Source: Ipomoea triloba (lineage: Eukaryota; Streptophyta; Magnoliopsida; Solanales; Convolvulaceae). From it: a stretch of DNA of 64,000 nt. This document shows positions 1 to 10,632 of the stretch, one piece after another. Position 1 is the first letter of the stretch, and each line of letters begins with the position of its first letter. The notes under the pieces were generated by a model, which was not told the DNA's origin, made no database searches, and saw only the letters and a list, made by a program, of their open reading frames with translations. Both the position numbers and the translations under genes were made by a program. The stretch is taken from assembly GCF_003576645.1 (NCBI RefSeq), contig NC_044920.1:631866-695865 (forward strand), written 5' to 3'.

Positions 1-36
<36 letters not shown>

Positions 37-56
37 GAGAGAGAGAGAGAGAGAGG
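1..56. repeat. poly-G tract followed by (GA)n
   Basis: The window opens with 35 consecutive G followed by about ten GA units. It lies downstream of, or inside, the 3' part of the minus-strand rhomboid-like gene. A G homopolymer this long is unusual for plant DNA and could be a sequencing or polishing artefact at a difficult GA/CT tract. Confidence 0.9.
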
Positions 57-568
57 TGTAAAATTCGTGAAACAAATATTCTCTTCTGATATAAGCTAGG
101 ACAGTGGAATGTTTAAGTGAAATAAATTCACACTAAATCCCCTAACAAATATGCAAGATAGGTAGAGTAGTCACTAATTTCACCCCTAAACAACAATTTT
201 TTAATATGATCTTTCCATGATATAATGCCCATCTCTTCAAATAAGCTCTTTGATTCAAAATTCAAAAGGCTGAACTGCTGAAGCCTAATTAATTACAGTT
301 ATGGCCTTTCTTAGTGTTCTTTTATCTATTTATTTATTAATATTTTGGTACAAAACTGTTTTTTCCATTCTTGTATTTTCTTAAGACACAATGCTGACAT
401 TCAGTTACCAAGTATTTACAATTGACTGGTTATGGAAGCAAAAAATCTAACAATTTCTTTTATCCAAGTGATTTGGCACTCAGATATGAAATTACAAAAA
501 TCTATATCGGTTCAAATCTCAAAGTTGGGATACCAATTCTTAGTATAATAGGAATTATCAAGCACTAC

Positions 569-2615
569 CTTTAAGAAGTTTTAATGCAATGGTCTCTAGT
601 AGTAAAGAAACTATAACAGAGAATAGGATGAAGACCTGCAAAAAAGAGATACACCTATCAAAATAAAAACAAGGGAGCAAGATGCAGAAAGTCAAGACGC
701 ATGCAGATATGAATTCCCCAGCCCCCTCCCCAACACACACACCCAGCCCTCTTCCCGCTGCCTTCTTTCTCCATAAGAAAGTAGAAAGAAAATAAGAAAT
801 AAAAAGCAAAGAACAAAGAACAAATGGGTTTTTCAAAAAAAAATAAAAAAGAACAAATGGGTTAAATTATATCTCTAAATTTGCCACAATATTATCTCAA
901 CCATTTACTTCCATAGTATTCACATCATATATCAGCGCTAAAATTAATTTCCAATAAACCAGATACCACCATTTCTTAGAAAGGAGATCTATTACCATTT
1001 AATACAAGCTTCTAACAAAAAGAGGTGATAGAAATGTTTGTTCATTAGTAAAAATCTTGTGATTCTCTTTATATTATCTTTCAAAAAAAATATACAAAAC
1101 AACTAAAGCAGCCACATCAAGGAGTCCATTTGTTGAACAATTTCCATTTTTTTCCTTTTTTCATCTGATTAATGTGTTTAAGTGTAGCAAATCTGCAAAT
1201 GATCTCTTCTGTCGAGGGAATAAAGAGGATTAGCTTAAAACTCTTTTATTTCTTCCTATTAACAAGTGATTAATGGATTGACAAATGCATTGGCCTTGTT
1301 AGATTCCTTCTACAACAAGGGATTACATATTTAGAGGGTGCAATATCTTCTCTTATATTTTTCCTGTGTTTTTTTCATCTTTAGTCACTGAATTCAACTG
1401 CCTTACATTCAGACAATTAACCCAGTAACAATCATCTGAGACAGGTAAATGACTGATGGAAGGATAATGGATATATTTCTCTCCCATTAAAAATATTGGT
1501 TTTAGTTATTGTGTTTTTTTTTTTTTGAAGAGAAAATAAATTTTAGTTATTGTGTTTAAACATCAATATACTTAAGATGTGAAATCAACTAATACACTTT
1601 TGCAGTCATACTCAGCATTCTAAAGAATTAATAAGATGACTAAGTCTCAAGTAACACTTACAGAATACTTATTCGAACCAATTTGCCTTTCAAAGACACG
1701 GAAGTAGTAGAGCAGATATGCTCCAAATATCAGTTCTGGGGTAGATGAAAAGGCAAATACAGATACAATTAGCTTCCAGAGTTGAAGTTTCTTGAAGATA
1801 TCCTGTCACATAAGAAATGATAAGTAAATAACACATCTCTATTGAAAAATATACACATTTCTATGGTATGTAGCTCAATAAAAACACAAGGTTTGTCATT
1901 CTCTGTCATTCTTTTATATGGAATTAAAGACATATGCATCAACTTTCCCTTAGAGCTATTCAAATTTCAAACACTGCTACAAATCATAAACTAAAAATGA
2001 TAACCATAACCAAAAAGAAAAGGAAAGCTTGTAAGTGATGCTACAGAATCTCAAAAAGAAATGGCCTTAAATTTATAACTTGGGAATGTAAAAGAAAGTA
2101 CACAATTGAAGCTAGCTCAAATTACAGCACAATTTTATATTTCCATAATCTATAATGGCAATACCAGGCAGAAAACCTGAATCTGTCAAATTCATAAAAC
2201 CCAATTTAAGCTAACACAACACTATAACAACTCAAAATCCTAGCCCTTTTTCCAGAATACAGTACCAAAACCCCGGTTTTTCATCAAATGCAAAAATGGT
2301 AAGTACATTAGGATGATCTCATACAACATTGATAAGATACAGAGACGAACGAATTGAAAGAGCAGAAAATAACCTGATAAGACCATCCGAGGTTGCTGGA
2401 ACGGCCTTGAATCCCAAAGACGATTGTGAAGAGAGCACACGCAATGACCAACGCTCTCGTCACCGGCGCATTGTCTATTACACAGTAACAACCATTAAAC
2501 AAAAGCAGCAATTAGGAAATCATAATCATAAGTGCTTATGCATTACGAAACCAGATGAAAAAGATGTGATTGAGATCGAGAGGTGCGTACTGAATCCAGA
2601 TGGGCCGCCGTTCAT
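569..2615 (-). CDS. UBAC2/RBL18-like rhomboid-related membrane protein, 5' half
   Basis: Four exons were joined by splice signals and phase: 2591-2615, 2374-2474, 1662-1802 and 569-635. The ATG at 2615 opens MNGGPSGF, and exon 2 continues [16 protein letters not shown]. Exon 3 encodes [20 protein letters not shown], and exon 4 encodes [14 protein letters not shown]. This matches from memory the N-terminal membrane region of plant rhomboid-like protein 18 / UBA-domain-containing protein 2, an ER-membrane rhomboid pseudoprotease family (DUF1751) linked in animals to ER-associated degradation. All four introns seen begin GT and end AG. Exon 4 ends at a donor at 568, and no further exon is recognisable in 1-560, so the remaining helices and the C-terminal UBA domain should lie left of the window. 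The visible part (about 111 codons) has no catalytic GxSx motif. Confidence 0.85.
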
Positions 2616-2752
2616 CTCCGTAGTGAACCCGACGACCTGAATTGAGCTCACCGTCAATTATCCTTCTCCGATTATGCTCTTCCTCTTCCGCTCTGTCTGT
2701 ACCAATATGTACAACTGTATGTACGTATAGTCAGTCAAATCTCTCCGCCTTC

Positions 2753-2779
2753 GTCTTCTTCTTCTTCTTCTTCTTCTTC
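2753..2779. repeat. (TTC)n tract in the upstream region of the rhomboid-like gene
   Basis: Roughly nine CTT/TTC units lie 140-165 bp upstream of the minus-strand ATG at 2615. Read on the gene strand this is a GAA tract, common in plant 5' leaders and core promoters. No TATA box is obvious between it and the ATG. Confidence 0.6.
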
Positions 2780-2939
2780 AACAAATTTGCCCTCTTCTGG
2801 AATTCTCTTCGCGAATCGCGATGGGGTCAGGTTGAGGATTTATCGGATTTGTTCGTTAATGCCGGAGGTTTGGTAAACGGGTCGGGCTGCTTTTTCTTGG
2901 ATTTATCACAAGTCCTGAACTCTTTAAGTTAGAGCGTTA

Positions 2940-3666
2940 GATTGTAATTTCAGAATAAATTAAGGGGCTCCATAGAAATATGTGTAATCTTTAGGTCAAT
3001 AGTTATACCATGGACTCGAATTTAACTTACAATATCAATTGATGTGAACATATTCAGTAAGTAAATTGTTCACCTTGCAATGTGGTCTCGAGTCTACAGA
3101 ATAATTTGCCTCTCTAGGTTAAGTTACCAAAATTTTACAAAATAAATGTGTTTTTATCTCTTTTTTTTTTCTGAGTACTTTCTATTTGTCAATATCACCT
3201 TCATTAGGACTCGAACTCACCCCTTTCATATGAAAGTGCAACTGGGTGCCACTAGACCATAAAATCTTGACATGTGTTTTTTGAGTAACGAAAGTGTGAT
3301 TTAGCTCATATTTTGTATATTTGATTAGCAAGTGTATGTTCTTGTTAAAAATAACATATGAATGCATTATTTTTGGGTGAAGAGAAAAATCACACTAGAA
3401 TACTCATGATTGAAAATGACAATACGAGTTAGGTTGGTTTGAGCTAACACTGGTCTAGACACAACCCACACGCTACTATACCTGGGCTAACACGGCATGA
3501 TATTGTGTACAAGATTGTGTCCGAGCCACCTTCATGCAATGTAGGTAACACCCCACATAATATCCAAAGTGTTCATTGAGCAAGTTATCTTGTTCTTATT
3601 ATACATACTAGTCTTTTCTATGCGACCATGTGCAAAACATATGCCCAATATTTATATTTTAAAAAA
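2940..3666. other. intergenic, repeat-derived
   Basis: There is no coding potential. A diverged copy of the dispersed ACCATGGAC family lies at about 3005-3110, and a tRNA-derived SINE-like piece at 3180-3272. The rest is AT-rich single-copy-looking DNA up to the Helitron border at 3667. Confidence 0.5.
3180..3272 (-). mobile_element. tRNA-derived SINE-like fragment
   Basis: On the minus strand the segment reads TGGTCTAGTGGCACCC (box A-like) and, about 35 bp later, GAGTTCGAGTCC (box B), the internal Pol III promoter layout of a tRNA-derived SINE. No acceptor-stem pairing or anticodon arm supports a working tRNA gene, and no poly-A tail or target duplication was resolved. Confidence 0.5.
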
Positions 3667-4146
3667 TCTTCTATCATCATCATCATCATTATATTAAAGC
3701 AACAACTTCTTGGAGCCAATTTCCCTCCAACACAAAACTGTGTCGTTTTGCAGTAGTAAATATAATCCGGATTCATTAATTAGTGTTCACACTATTTTAC
3801 GTAGATCTGTCACACTGCATTGAATTCCTATTTCAAATTATGTATTGAAAATGTTTGTATATTTGAATTACCTATGCATAATAGGGCTAATCAAACCAAG
3901 CATTAATTACAGACTACTTATTACATTGATTGGGTAACCTTTTAATACATAACCCATAATACATGTAAACCTTTCGAATTGTATTGTTCAAAATCAGATA
4001 TCAGATATAAAATAGAAGAGACATGTTGCGAAATTATGAATAGTTTTCAAAGTGATCTTGGAATCTGAAATGTTTTGGCTGATCTTCCTCCTTCCAGCAC
4101 TTTTAATTATTTCGTTGCTCAAGAATAGATAATCATTTCTTCATAC

Positions 4147-4157
4147 TCTATATAAAG
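4147..4157 (+). promoter_or_regulatory. TATA box of the RPA-like pseudogene
   Basis: TCTATATAAAG lies about 85 bp upstream of the ATG at 4236, a normal distance for a plant TATA box plus a short leader. It is inside the putative Helitron. Confidence 0.45.
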
Positions 4158-4235
4158 CTTCATGAGAATAGACAGCTTCCCACATACTTCCTGCAACTAC
4201 ACCATCTCAAACACCTGTTACAAACATATGAACAT

Positions 4236-5260
4236 ATGGATTCCCTGAAGCTAAAGGAAGTAAACTGAGTAAGAGTAAGGAATGTTTGTTCCATGCTGAT
4301 TTGAATTTATATTTATCACTCTTTTTGTTTCTAATGTTTTTTGTATTATTTGGTTTCCTTATACTAACAGGGAGCATATATTCATCCCAAGTAAGTAATC
4401 AATATGTAGACTATTGATTTCTGTTCTTCTTACACCTGCAATCCTAACATTATTAAACTGTGCTAAGTGGTTGGTTTTACTGAATTTAGGTTATCAACTG
4501 TTCACAGTCCTGTTCGCAGTATCAGTACTGCAACAGTTTTGTCCCAGTCAACAGGGCTGTTTGATTTTAGGAGTGGTTCTGTTGTTGTTTCTTCTATTTC
4601 TGATGTGTTAGTTAAACAAGAGGTATACTACAACTCTTTAAATTACTTACTGTAATGCTCTACTACCAGATAATTAATTTACAACATACTTAACCACTTA
4701 CATGATTATATGCTGTAGGATGGTGATGTCTATGTTCCAGCAGAGATTCTAGGCATTGAAGGTTCTGGACGATGGTACTACATCTCATGCTTGACACCCG
4801 GTTGGAACAAAGAGCTGCAACAAGATGAAAATTTTCTTAAGGCATTGAAGTTTCTGGATGATGGTACTACATCTCATACTGTCACTAGAATCTTAAGGGA
4901 TGATTTGTTGGTTTCTACCTACTGTCAGAGATTAAGTGATGACCAGGAAAAAGATTTGATGTCCAAAATGATAGAAGATGATGAAGAAGAATCTCAGGAA
5001 TCAGATATGGTACTGCCCTAATACTTTTTCATTTTTCTAAGGGTATTCACTATTTTTGTTTTCTATGCCTTAGTAGTTTTAGTCACGAAGCTTCGATAGG
5101 TGATGAGGTTAATTGTACAGCAAGTACACAAGAGTTGAAACAAAAAGTGGTTGGTTGTGAGGACAGTGATACTGCCAAGAGATGCTTCCTGGATCAGTTC
5201 TCTTCATCAAATAAGATCAAAAAGTCAGAGTTTACTAATATTAAACAGGAGAAACTGTAA
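4236..5260 (+). pseudogene. RPA70-like ssDNA-binding protein, truncated and decayed
   Basis: Three exon-like blocks can be read. The block 4490-4622 gives 44 codons ending SISDVLVKQE. The block 4719-5009 gives 97 codons starting DGDVYVPAEILGIEGSGRWY, then YISCLTPGWNKEL. The block at about 5083-5260 ends FTNIKQEKL-stop. The VPAEILGIE...WYYISC...NKEL pattern resembles the zinc-ribbon-bearing C-terminal OB fold of plant RPA70-like proteins. A short start, MDSLKLKEVN, lies at 4236 but runs into a stop, and the central DNA-binding OB folds are missing. The second zinc Cys expected in PGCNKEL-type motifs is Trp (PGWNKEL). No AG acceptor near 5083 keeps phase with the 5009 donor. These defects make it a pseudogene, probably moved with the surrounding Helitron. 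Confidence 0.6.
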
Positions 5261-5743
5261 TTTAAGTTTGAATACTTTGGTGTTTGTTTTGTTATACTTT
5301 TTTGGGCACCCTACCTGAACTTTGTATGATGAACTGTTAATTTTTGGTTAAATAGCACTGTGTGAGTGCTATTGGACACAGTTGTTGCTGCCATGCTTTT
5401 AGCCGACATTATGGTTTGGGGTGGTTTGTTTGGTTTAGTTCTTACAATGCTACTTGAAAATGTTTTGTGAAAGGTTTCCTGACTATTATCACCTTTTCAT
5501 TGGTGAACCTATTTTATTAAATGCTTTTGAACTTATGCTATTGATGCTATTGATTTGACCAAAAATATGTATATTTCTACTTTGTGTTCTCCCTGTCTTC
5601 TTAAAACTGTTTGCAGGATGAGGTGTAACAGTACACTTAACTATATGGAGGGCAAGCTATGGACCTAATGCAACCAAGATAGGAGGATATCACCCCTGAC
5701 ACATGAAACAGCCAATATGTGAAGTTAAACATTCCTGAAGAAG

Positions 5744-5823
5744 CAGGCTATCTTAGTTATTTGAAAACTTATGTACCAGGCTATCTTAGTTATTTGAAAA
5801 CTTGTGTACCAGGCTACCTTAGT
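5744..5823 (+). repeat. 33-bp tandem repeat, 2.4 copies
   Basis: Units begin at 5744, 5777 and 5810, each starting CAGGCTA; the second differs from the first at one position. It lies downstream of the RPA-like pseudogene, possibly in what was its 3' UTR. Confidence 0.8.
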
Positions 5824-6101
5824 TTTTTTTTTTTTTTTAACTTGTGTAATTTTCTGTACTATACAACCTCATGTATCCAAATACAAATTGTTACTTTTGA
5901 TAGACAACTATGATATTTAGATAAAACCACCAAATACAACAGACGAATGAAAGAACCACAAATATATTGATATATATTTTCAGTAAAAGGTTACCACAGT
6001 AACATTAACAAATAAAGCTTTTTTTCCACACCAGCATCAATTATAAAGATTACCAAAAAAAAAATTCATTGATGAATATTTAATAAGTACAAAGGTGTAT
6101 T

Positions 6102-6311
6102 GTGCAATAAACTATTTTTATTGCTACAAGTGAGGCATAAATCAACCATGTACACTGCATCAATTTTAAAGTTTAAAAAACAAACCATTACCTAAGGAAA
6201 ATTGTATACCTACAACTGAGTATTGTGCAAAAACCTATTTCTATTGCTAAATCTGAGGCATAAATCAATCATATACATTGCATCAATTTTAAAGTTAAAA
6301 AAAAACATTAT
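6102..6311 (+). repeat. Diverged direct repeat (two units plus a partial third)
   Basis: Blocks at about 6102-6190 and 6225-6311 share the order CTATTT...ATTGCTA...GAGGCATAAATCAA...GCATCAATTTTAAAGTT. A weaker third copy starts near 6328. The sequence is AT-rich and non-coding inside the Helitron. Confidence 0.6.
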
Positions 6312-6379
6312 TAAAGGATGATTAAAAACCTATTGTAATTGCTAAAACTGAGCCATAAAAAAGTCAAACTAAAATTGGA

Positions 6380-8080
6380 TTATAAAAAGTCAGAAACTCA
6401 ACATATGGTTGACCATATATGCTAATTTTTTTAAAAAATATGCCAAAAATGCGTATGGAACTATTGAAACTACAAATCCAACATACTAACATTAACAATT
6501 TATATTTGAATTTCACACTATTTAAACTGTTATATAATGGTAAAAAAAAAAAAAAAAGCAATTTGAAGGGAAAAATGAATAACTACAACTTTCTGTTATG
6601 CAATATACTATTGAATTCATTCTCTTTACTGAATTGAGAATTCATAGGTACATAGACTAACAACATATAATATTATACTTTTTTTGGTCTCCAAGAGAAA
6701 CACGTTACAATTTTTTGTACAACAACTATTACAATTGTAAACAGGTTCCTAAACTAACTATCATTTACCGACATAGAAAGCCTAACTAATCTTGAATGTT
6801 GTTGCAATACACTGTACAAAATACAAATTACAAATCAAATTCTATGAATTATAGGGCATCACAATTTAAAGTTCATCATTTGCCAAAATCTACCAACAAA
6901 TGTCTGACATACGGATGATATATCTCCAAATCTATCACTATAAAAAAATTAAATTACTCTAACAGGTTACTCATAAACATGGAAAAAAGGATACCATCAT
7001 CCTTCTTTCAAAATAGTTATAGGGTACTCAAAATTTAAAATATACCAATCACAATGAAATTAACATAGGCCACATGGTTATCCTTTTGCACAAATTTTCA
7101 CATAATAGAAAAAAAAAATGATGCAAATCCATGTAAAACTACTATAAACTGTAAAAAAAAAAAAAAAAAAAAAAAAGTAGTAGGGAACAAGTTTATTACA
7201 TAACATCATAAGTAGTTGTAATTGTTCATTTCAATGAAAAATGAATAGTCTTGGTAATAATTACACTCATGCTTATATTAGCCCAATCATTAATGCTGGT
7301 GTAATATAAACAACCAGATTTTAACTCATTTCATTTCTGACTACACTACAGTCACAAAATATACTTATGTGTGCTCAAAAACTAAGCTATGAAGAAAATT
7401 CTGGGTTCTACAATTATAGGGAGCAAGAGGAAGCAAATAAGCGACAACAAAGGTAAACAAACAACATTCACAAATTTTGCCTATGAAATTGTAGCTTACT
7501 GTTTTTTTGCCTTAAGTTATCTCCTCAACGATTCATCTATGCTAGAACGGTCTCTTCAATACTGTCTGCATATCCATATATCGACTTTTTCCTCCTGAAT
7601 TTGAAAAAATCAAAAATTAGTAAAACCGTATTTATGTTTAGCGAAAACATTTACTAATCAAGTAATCTAATAACAAATACATTAACTAATTTCGAAATCT
7701 TCAATTTGAAACACAATGAACTGATAAGAATTTGATTTAGGGAAGTAGACTTAGCTATACAGTATTTGCCCCGTTGCTGCTTGAACAGTTCCGTACATGA
7801 CCTATAATCCGTGCCTCAAGAACCTTTCACTCTAGGTTTACGGTGAGATCGGCGAAATCGTAGGACCGTAGTCGAAATTAAAGGTCGAAAACTTCCACAA
7901 CTTTTAGAACCAATCTATGAATGGATTATGAAGTAGTAGAAGCAAATCGAGTTGAGAAAGGCTGTGGATTTAGAGGAATAACTACATATTTGAAAACAGA
8001 GGGTAGGATTGAAGGGATTCTCTCGGAAAGATCGAGAGGTAGTTGTCGCTGAATGTTACCAGCGTAGAAGAACAGCCAAT
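6380..8080. other. Gene-free Helitron interior
   Basis: This is AT-rich sequence with homopolymer A runs (for example near 6541 and 7153). Short open frames here have no recognisable domain. Nothing else is supported. Confidence 0.4.
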
Positions 8081-8084
8081 TTAG

Positions 8085-8200
8085 GTGGAGAAGAGGCTGA
8101 GATTTCTTTTATATGGCCAAAGATGGGTCGGGTCATGGGCTGCTGAATGTAATCTTCGGCCTACATTTGTGCACTATAATATTTTTTATGTGGGCCTGAA
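8085..8200 (-). promoter_or_regulatory. Orphan promoter-like region pointing left
   Basis: On the minus strand a TGGCCATATAAAAG TATA box lies at about 8104-8117, preceded by GGCCCA/AGCCCA (site II-like) motifs at about 8138-8195, and followed by a pyrimidine-rich leader. No coding exon was recognised downstream (8080 to 7700). It may be the captured promoter of a host gene inside the Helitron. Confidence 0.35.
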
Positions 8201-8209
8201 TTTAGTTAT

Positions 8210-8308
8210 AGTACCATATCTGATTCCTGAGATTCTTCTTCATCATCTTCTATCATTTTGGACATCAAATCTTTTTCCTGGTCATCACTTAATCTCTGAC
8301 AGTAGGTA
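8210..8308 (-). repeat. Perfect inverted copy of RPA-like exon 3' end
   Basis: The reverse complement of these 99 bases equals 4916-5014 at every position. It covers the end of the second long RPA exon and its GT donor. Flanks on both sides diverge abruptly. The two copies lie 3.2 kb apart in opposite orientation within the same Helitron. Confidence 0.9.
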
Positions 8309-8481
8309 TATGATGAATACAAATTTTATCTTTTATATTTGTTGTTATATCATACACTTGCTTTTAATCTGAATATAAATTCCTAATTACAAATTTGTTG
8401 TGTTCCATATTATGTTAACATATATCATATAAATGATAGTTTATATTTATTACGTATACCTTTATTTTTTGAAAAATGTTA

Positions 8482-8733
8482 CTCCCTCTGTCCCATTTTA
8501 TGTGTCTTACTTTCCTTTTTAGTTTGTCCCAAAATGTTGTCCTCTTTCTAAAATTGAACATCACAATCATTCTACTTTTCCCACTTTACCCTTATGACTT
8601 TTCATTTCTTTATTGCTTTTATTTCCAAAAGTGAAAAAGTTGGGGGCATAATTGGAAAGCACATCACATTTACTTTAATTTCTTAAAAAGCGTGTAAAAA
8701 GCAAATGAGACATCCATTTCGGGGCGGAGGGAG
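8482..8733. mobile_element. Stowaway-like MITE
   Basis: The ends read CTCCCTCTGTCCC and GGGGCGGAGGGAG, the hallmark terminal repeats of Stowaway (Tc1/mariner) MITEs, flanked by TA on both sides (8480-8481 and 8734-8735). It is 252 bp and non-coding. Confidence 0.85.
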
Positions 8734-8807
8734 TATTATTTTATTTTTGTTCCTTTTTTTTTTTTTAAAGAATATTGTTTTATATTCATGTTTTTTGTTA
8801 ATTGCAG

Positions 8808-9352
8808 AAAATGATAAAAATACCCCCCTTATCAAATCTTTGCAATGATATCTCACCAGTTAGCAGTGTTGCAAAAATCCCGCCTAGGCGCCGGTCGACC
8901 GCCTAGCGTATCACCTTAAATGGTGGTCTAGCCGGCTGGCTGGCTAAACGACCACCTAGGCCGCCAAGTCTGACGATTAACTATTGTTCTTTTTTTTAAG
9001 AGTTATTTCACTAAAAACAACATCGTTTTGAGATAAATAACCCTAAATTGTACAAACTCTAGATATTTTTAAGGTTAATATTTAATATTTAATAATTTAG
9101 TATTAACTATTAAAGTATTATATAGTTTATAATTATTAGTCTTTTAAAAATAAAAAATAAAATAAAATAATACACGGGCGCCTAGACGACGATTAATCCC
9201 CGCCTAGGCGTCCTAGGCGCTCCCCGAGCGCTCGAGGAGTGTCTATCGATTTTTTTCAACCATGCCAGTTGGTAATAATGCTATTCTGAGAAACAACAGT
9301 GAAGTCGGTAATTATTCTACAAATAATACACCAATTAGTGCCCTTACTGAAG
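8808..9352 (+). pseudogene. Possible Helitron (RepHel) N-terminal exon, interrupted by a hAT MITE
   Basis: Removing the hAT insertion (8864-9264) and one target duplication gives an open exon after an AG at 8807. It reads PPLSNLCNDISPVGNNAILR, then NNSEVGNYSTNNTPISALTE, and ends at a GT donor at 9353. The PLSN...N-rich low-complexity style resembles the start of plant Helitron proteins, and it lies 170 bp from the Helitron 3' terminus. Family assignment is tentative. Confidence 0.35.
8864..9264. mobile_element. hAT MITE with CGCCTAGGCG-type ends (copy 1)
   Basis: It starts CAGTGTTGCAAAAATC and ends GATTTTTTTCAACCATG. It is flanked by 8-bp near-identical duplications, CCAGTTAG (8856-8863) and CCAGTTGG (9265-9272). 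Both subterminal regions are GC-rich with repeated CGCCTAGGCG palindromes, and the 160-bp core is AT-rich. The same family recurs at 46738-48483. Confidence 0.8.
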
Positions 9353-9596
9353 GTAAATATAACTATCAAACCGTATTACCACATATTTTCAAATTTTTAA
9401 TATACAAATTCATTATAGTAACATCTCATTTATATACTATCATATTCTTTTTTTTTTTAAACTACTTTTAATTTTTAGCATATATTAAATGCCCATGCAT
9501 CGCACGAGTGCAACTACTAGTATTATCTAATGCTGAAAAGGGTAAGGCAACAATGTTTCTTTTTGACTTAATATGAAGATGATTTTCTCCTTCTCA

Positions 9597-9682
9597 AGGT
9601 GCTTGTTCAATTTCCTTTGTTCCTATACACATTGTTGAAGAGGGTGCTCATAACTATATGTGTCGGGATTATGATGTTTGGG
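9597..9682 (+). other. Exon-like orphan open segment
   Basis: Between an AG and a GT the sequence stays open in one frame and reads GACSISFVPIHIVEEGAHNY then MCRDYDVW. I do not recognise the family. It lies just outside the Helitron 3' end and could be a fragment of the gene into which the Helitron inserted. Confidence 0.25.
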
Positions 9683-9852
9683 TAAGTTTAACGGTTTCAT
9701 TACAGTTGTCAATTAGATAAATTGGTAAGATGAATTGAGACCTTGTTAGTAGCAACCCAACATAAATTAAGACAAATCAATGATAAATAAAGAAAAAATT
9801 GTATTTTTAGTCCACCAATTAGATCGATGGTACATGGCCACACGCCCACACG

Positions 9853-10056
9853 CTTAGTCTCCTAAGTTAATTATATACATGATCATTTTAATCCTTAAGT
9901 TATGTATGGAGTGGCGATTTTAGTCCCTGAAGTATCAAATCATACATTTTATTAATTGACAATTGGTGATAAAAATAGTTCCAGAAGGACTAAAAGTGCT
10001 ACTTCGTGTATAACTTAAGGATTAAAAATGATCATGTATATAACTCAAAAACTAAG
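9853..10056. mobile_element. Foldback MITE
   Basis: Two arms of roughly 60 bp share TATATACATGATCATTTT and CCTTAAGTTATGTA-type blocks in inverted orientation, around a loop that includes ATTAATTGACAATTGG. No terminal duplication was identified. Confidence 0.55.
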
Positions 10057-10578
10057 TTTATACCACGAGTATAACGATAGACGGTAGTGCCGTAGTGGGC
10101 ACAAAGGCCACCAGTTATACTTCATCATTTCTTTTCCTTCTTTCATAGTTTCATTAGTCTAGATTAATGTATAAAATATCCCGTTATATATAAGTAATAA
10201 TGATTATTCATACATTATAAACAAGCAATTCATATTGCTCTACAATTGTAACCTTCTTCTGGTATTCAGCTCTAAGAAATAGAACCATAATAATTACCAC
10301 TTTTAATGTTTCATTATCTCTTAATTATTATTGTATTGGAGGTTGAGAACTTATTTTTGCACCACCATACTTGGGCCGTAGGTCCAGTGAATAAAGAAAA
10401 ACCAATACATAACCCATTTTAAATGGCTTCTTTAAGTTTTAAACTTTCTTCTTTAACCTGTGAAAGCCCAAGGCTTACTAACTATATAGCTAATCATGAA
10501 TTTGGGCTGTAAGAACAAACCCATTGATTTAAGTTTTCATTTGAGTTTTTGTTAGAAAAGCTGTCAACAGATTAAAAA

Positions 10579-10585
<7 letters not shown>

Positions 10586-10630
<45 letters not shown>
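10586..10630. repeat. (AT)n microsatellite
   Basis: About 22 AT units preceded by a poly-A run. Confidence 0.95.

Positions 10631-10632
<2 letters not shown>

Larger units (their letters stand above)
3667..9520 (+). mobile_element. Putative non-autonomous Helitron carrying an RPA70-like fragment
   Basis: The 3' end at 9492-9520 reads CCCATGCATCGCACGAGTGC followed by AACTACTAG, the hairpin-plus-CTAG terminus typical of plant Helitrons, and the next base is T. The left end is placed at 3667, where TCTTCTATCATC follows an A and leads into TATTAAAGCAACAACTTC, resembling plant Helitron 5' termini. The element therefore sits between A(3666) and T(9521), as Helitron insertion requires. Inside are a decayed RPA-like gene (4236-5260), an inverted copy of part of it, a Stowaway MITE, a possible Helitron N-terminal exon and a nested hAT. 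Plant Helitrons commonly carry RPA-like genes, which fits. No Rep HUH motif or Pif1 helicase was found, so it is non-autonomous. The 3' end is the firmer boundary. Confidence 0.6.

Noticed and set aside
2329..2640. Plus-strand 103-codon frame
   Set aside because: Antisense shadow of exons 1 and 2 of the rhomboid-like gene.
4414..4655. Two overlapping short frames upstream of the RPA exon as separate small membrane proteins
   Set aside because: One is the RPA exon itself read through its flanking introns; the other is a frame-shifted shadow rich in Leu/Phe from T-rich intron sequence.
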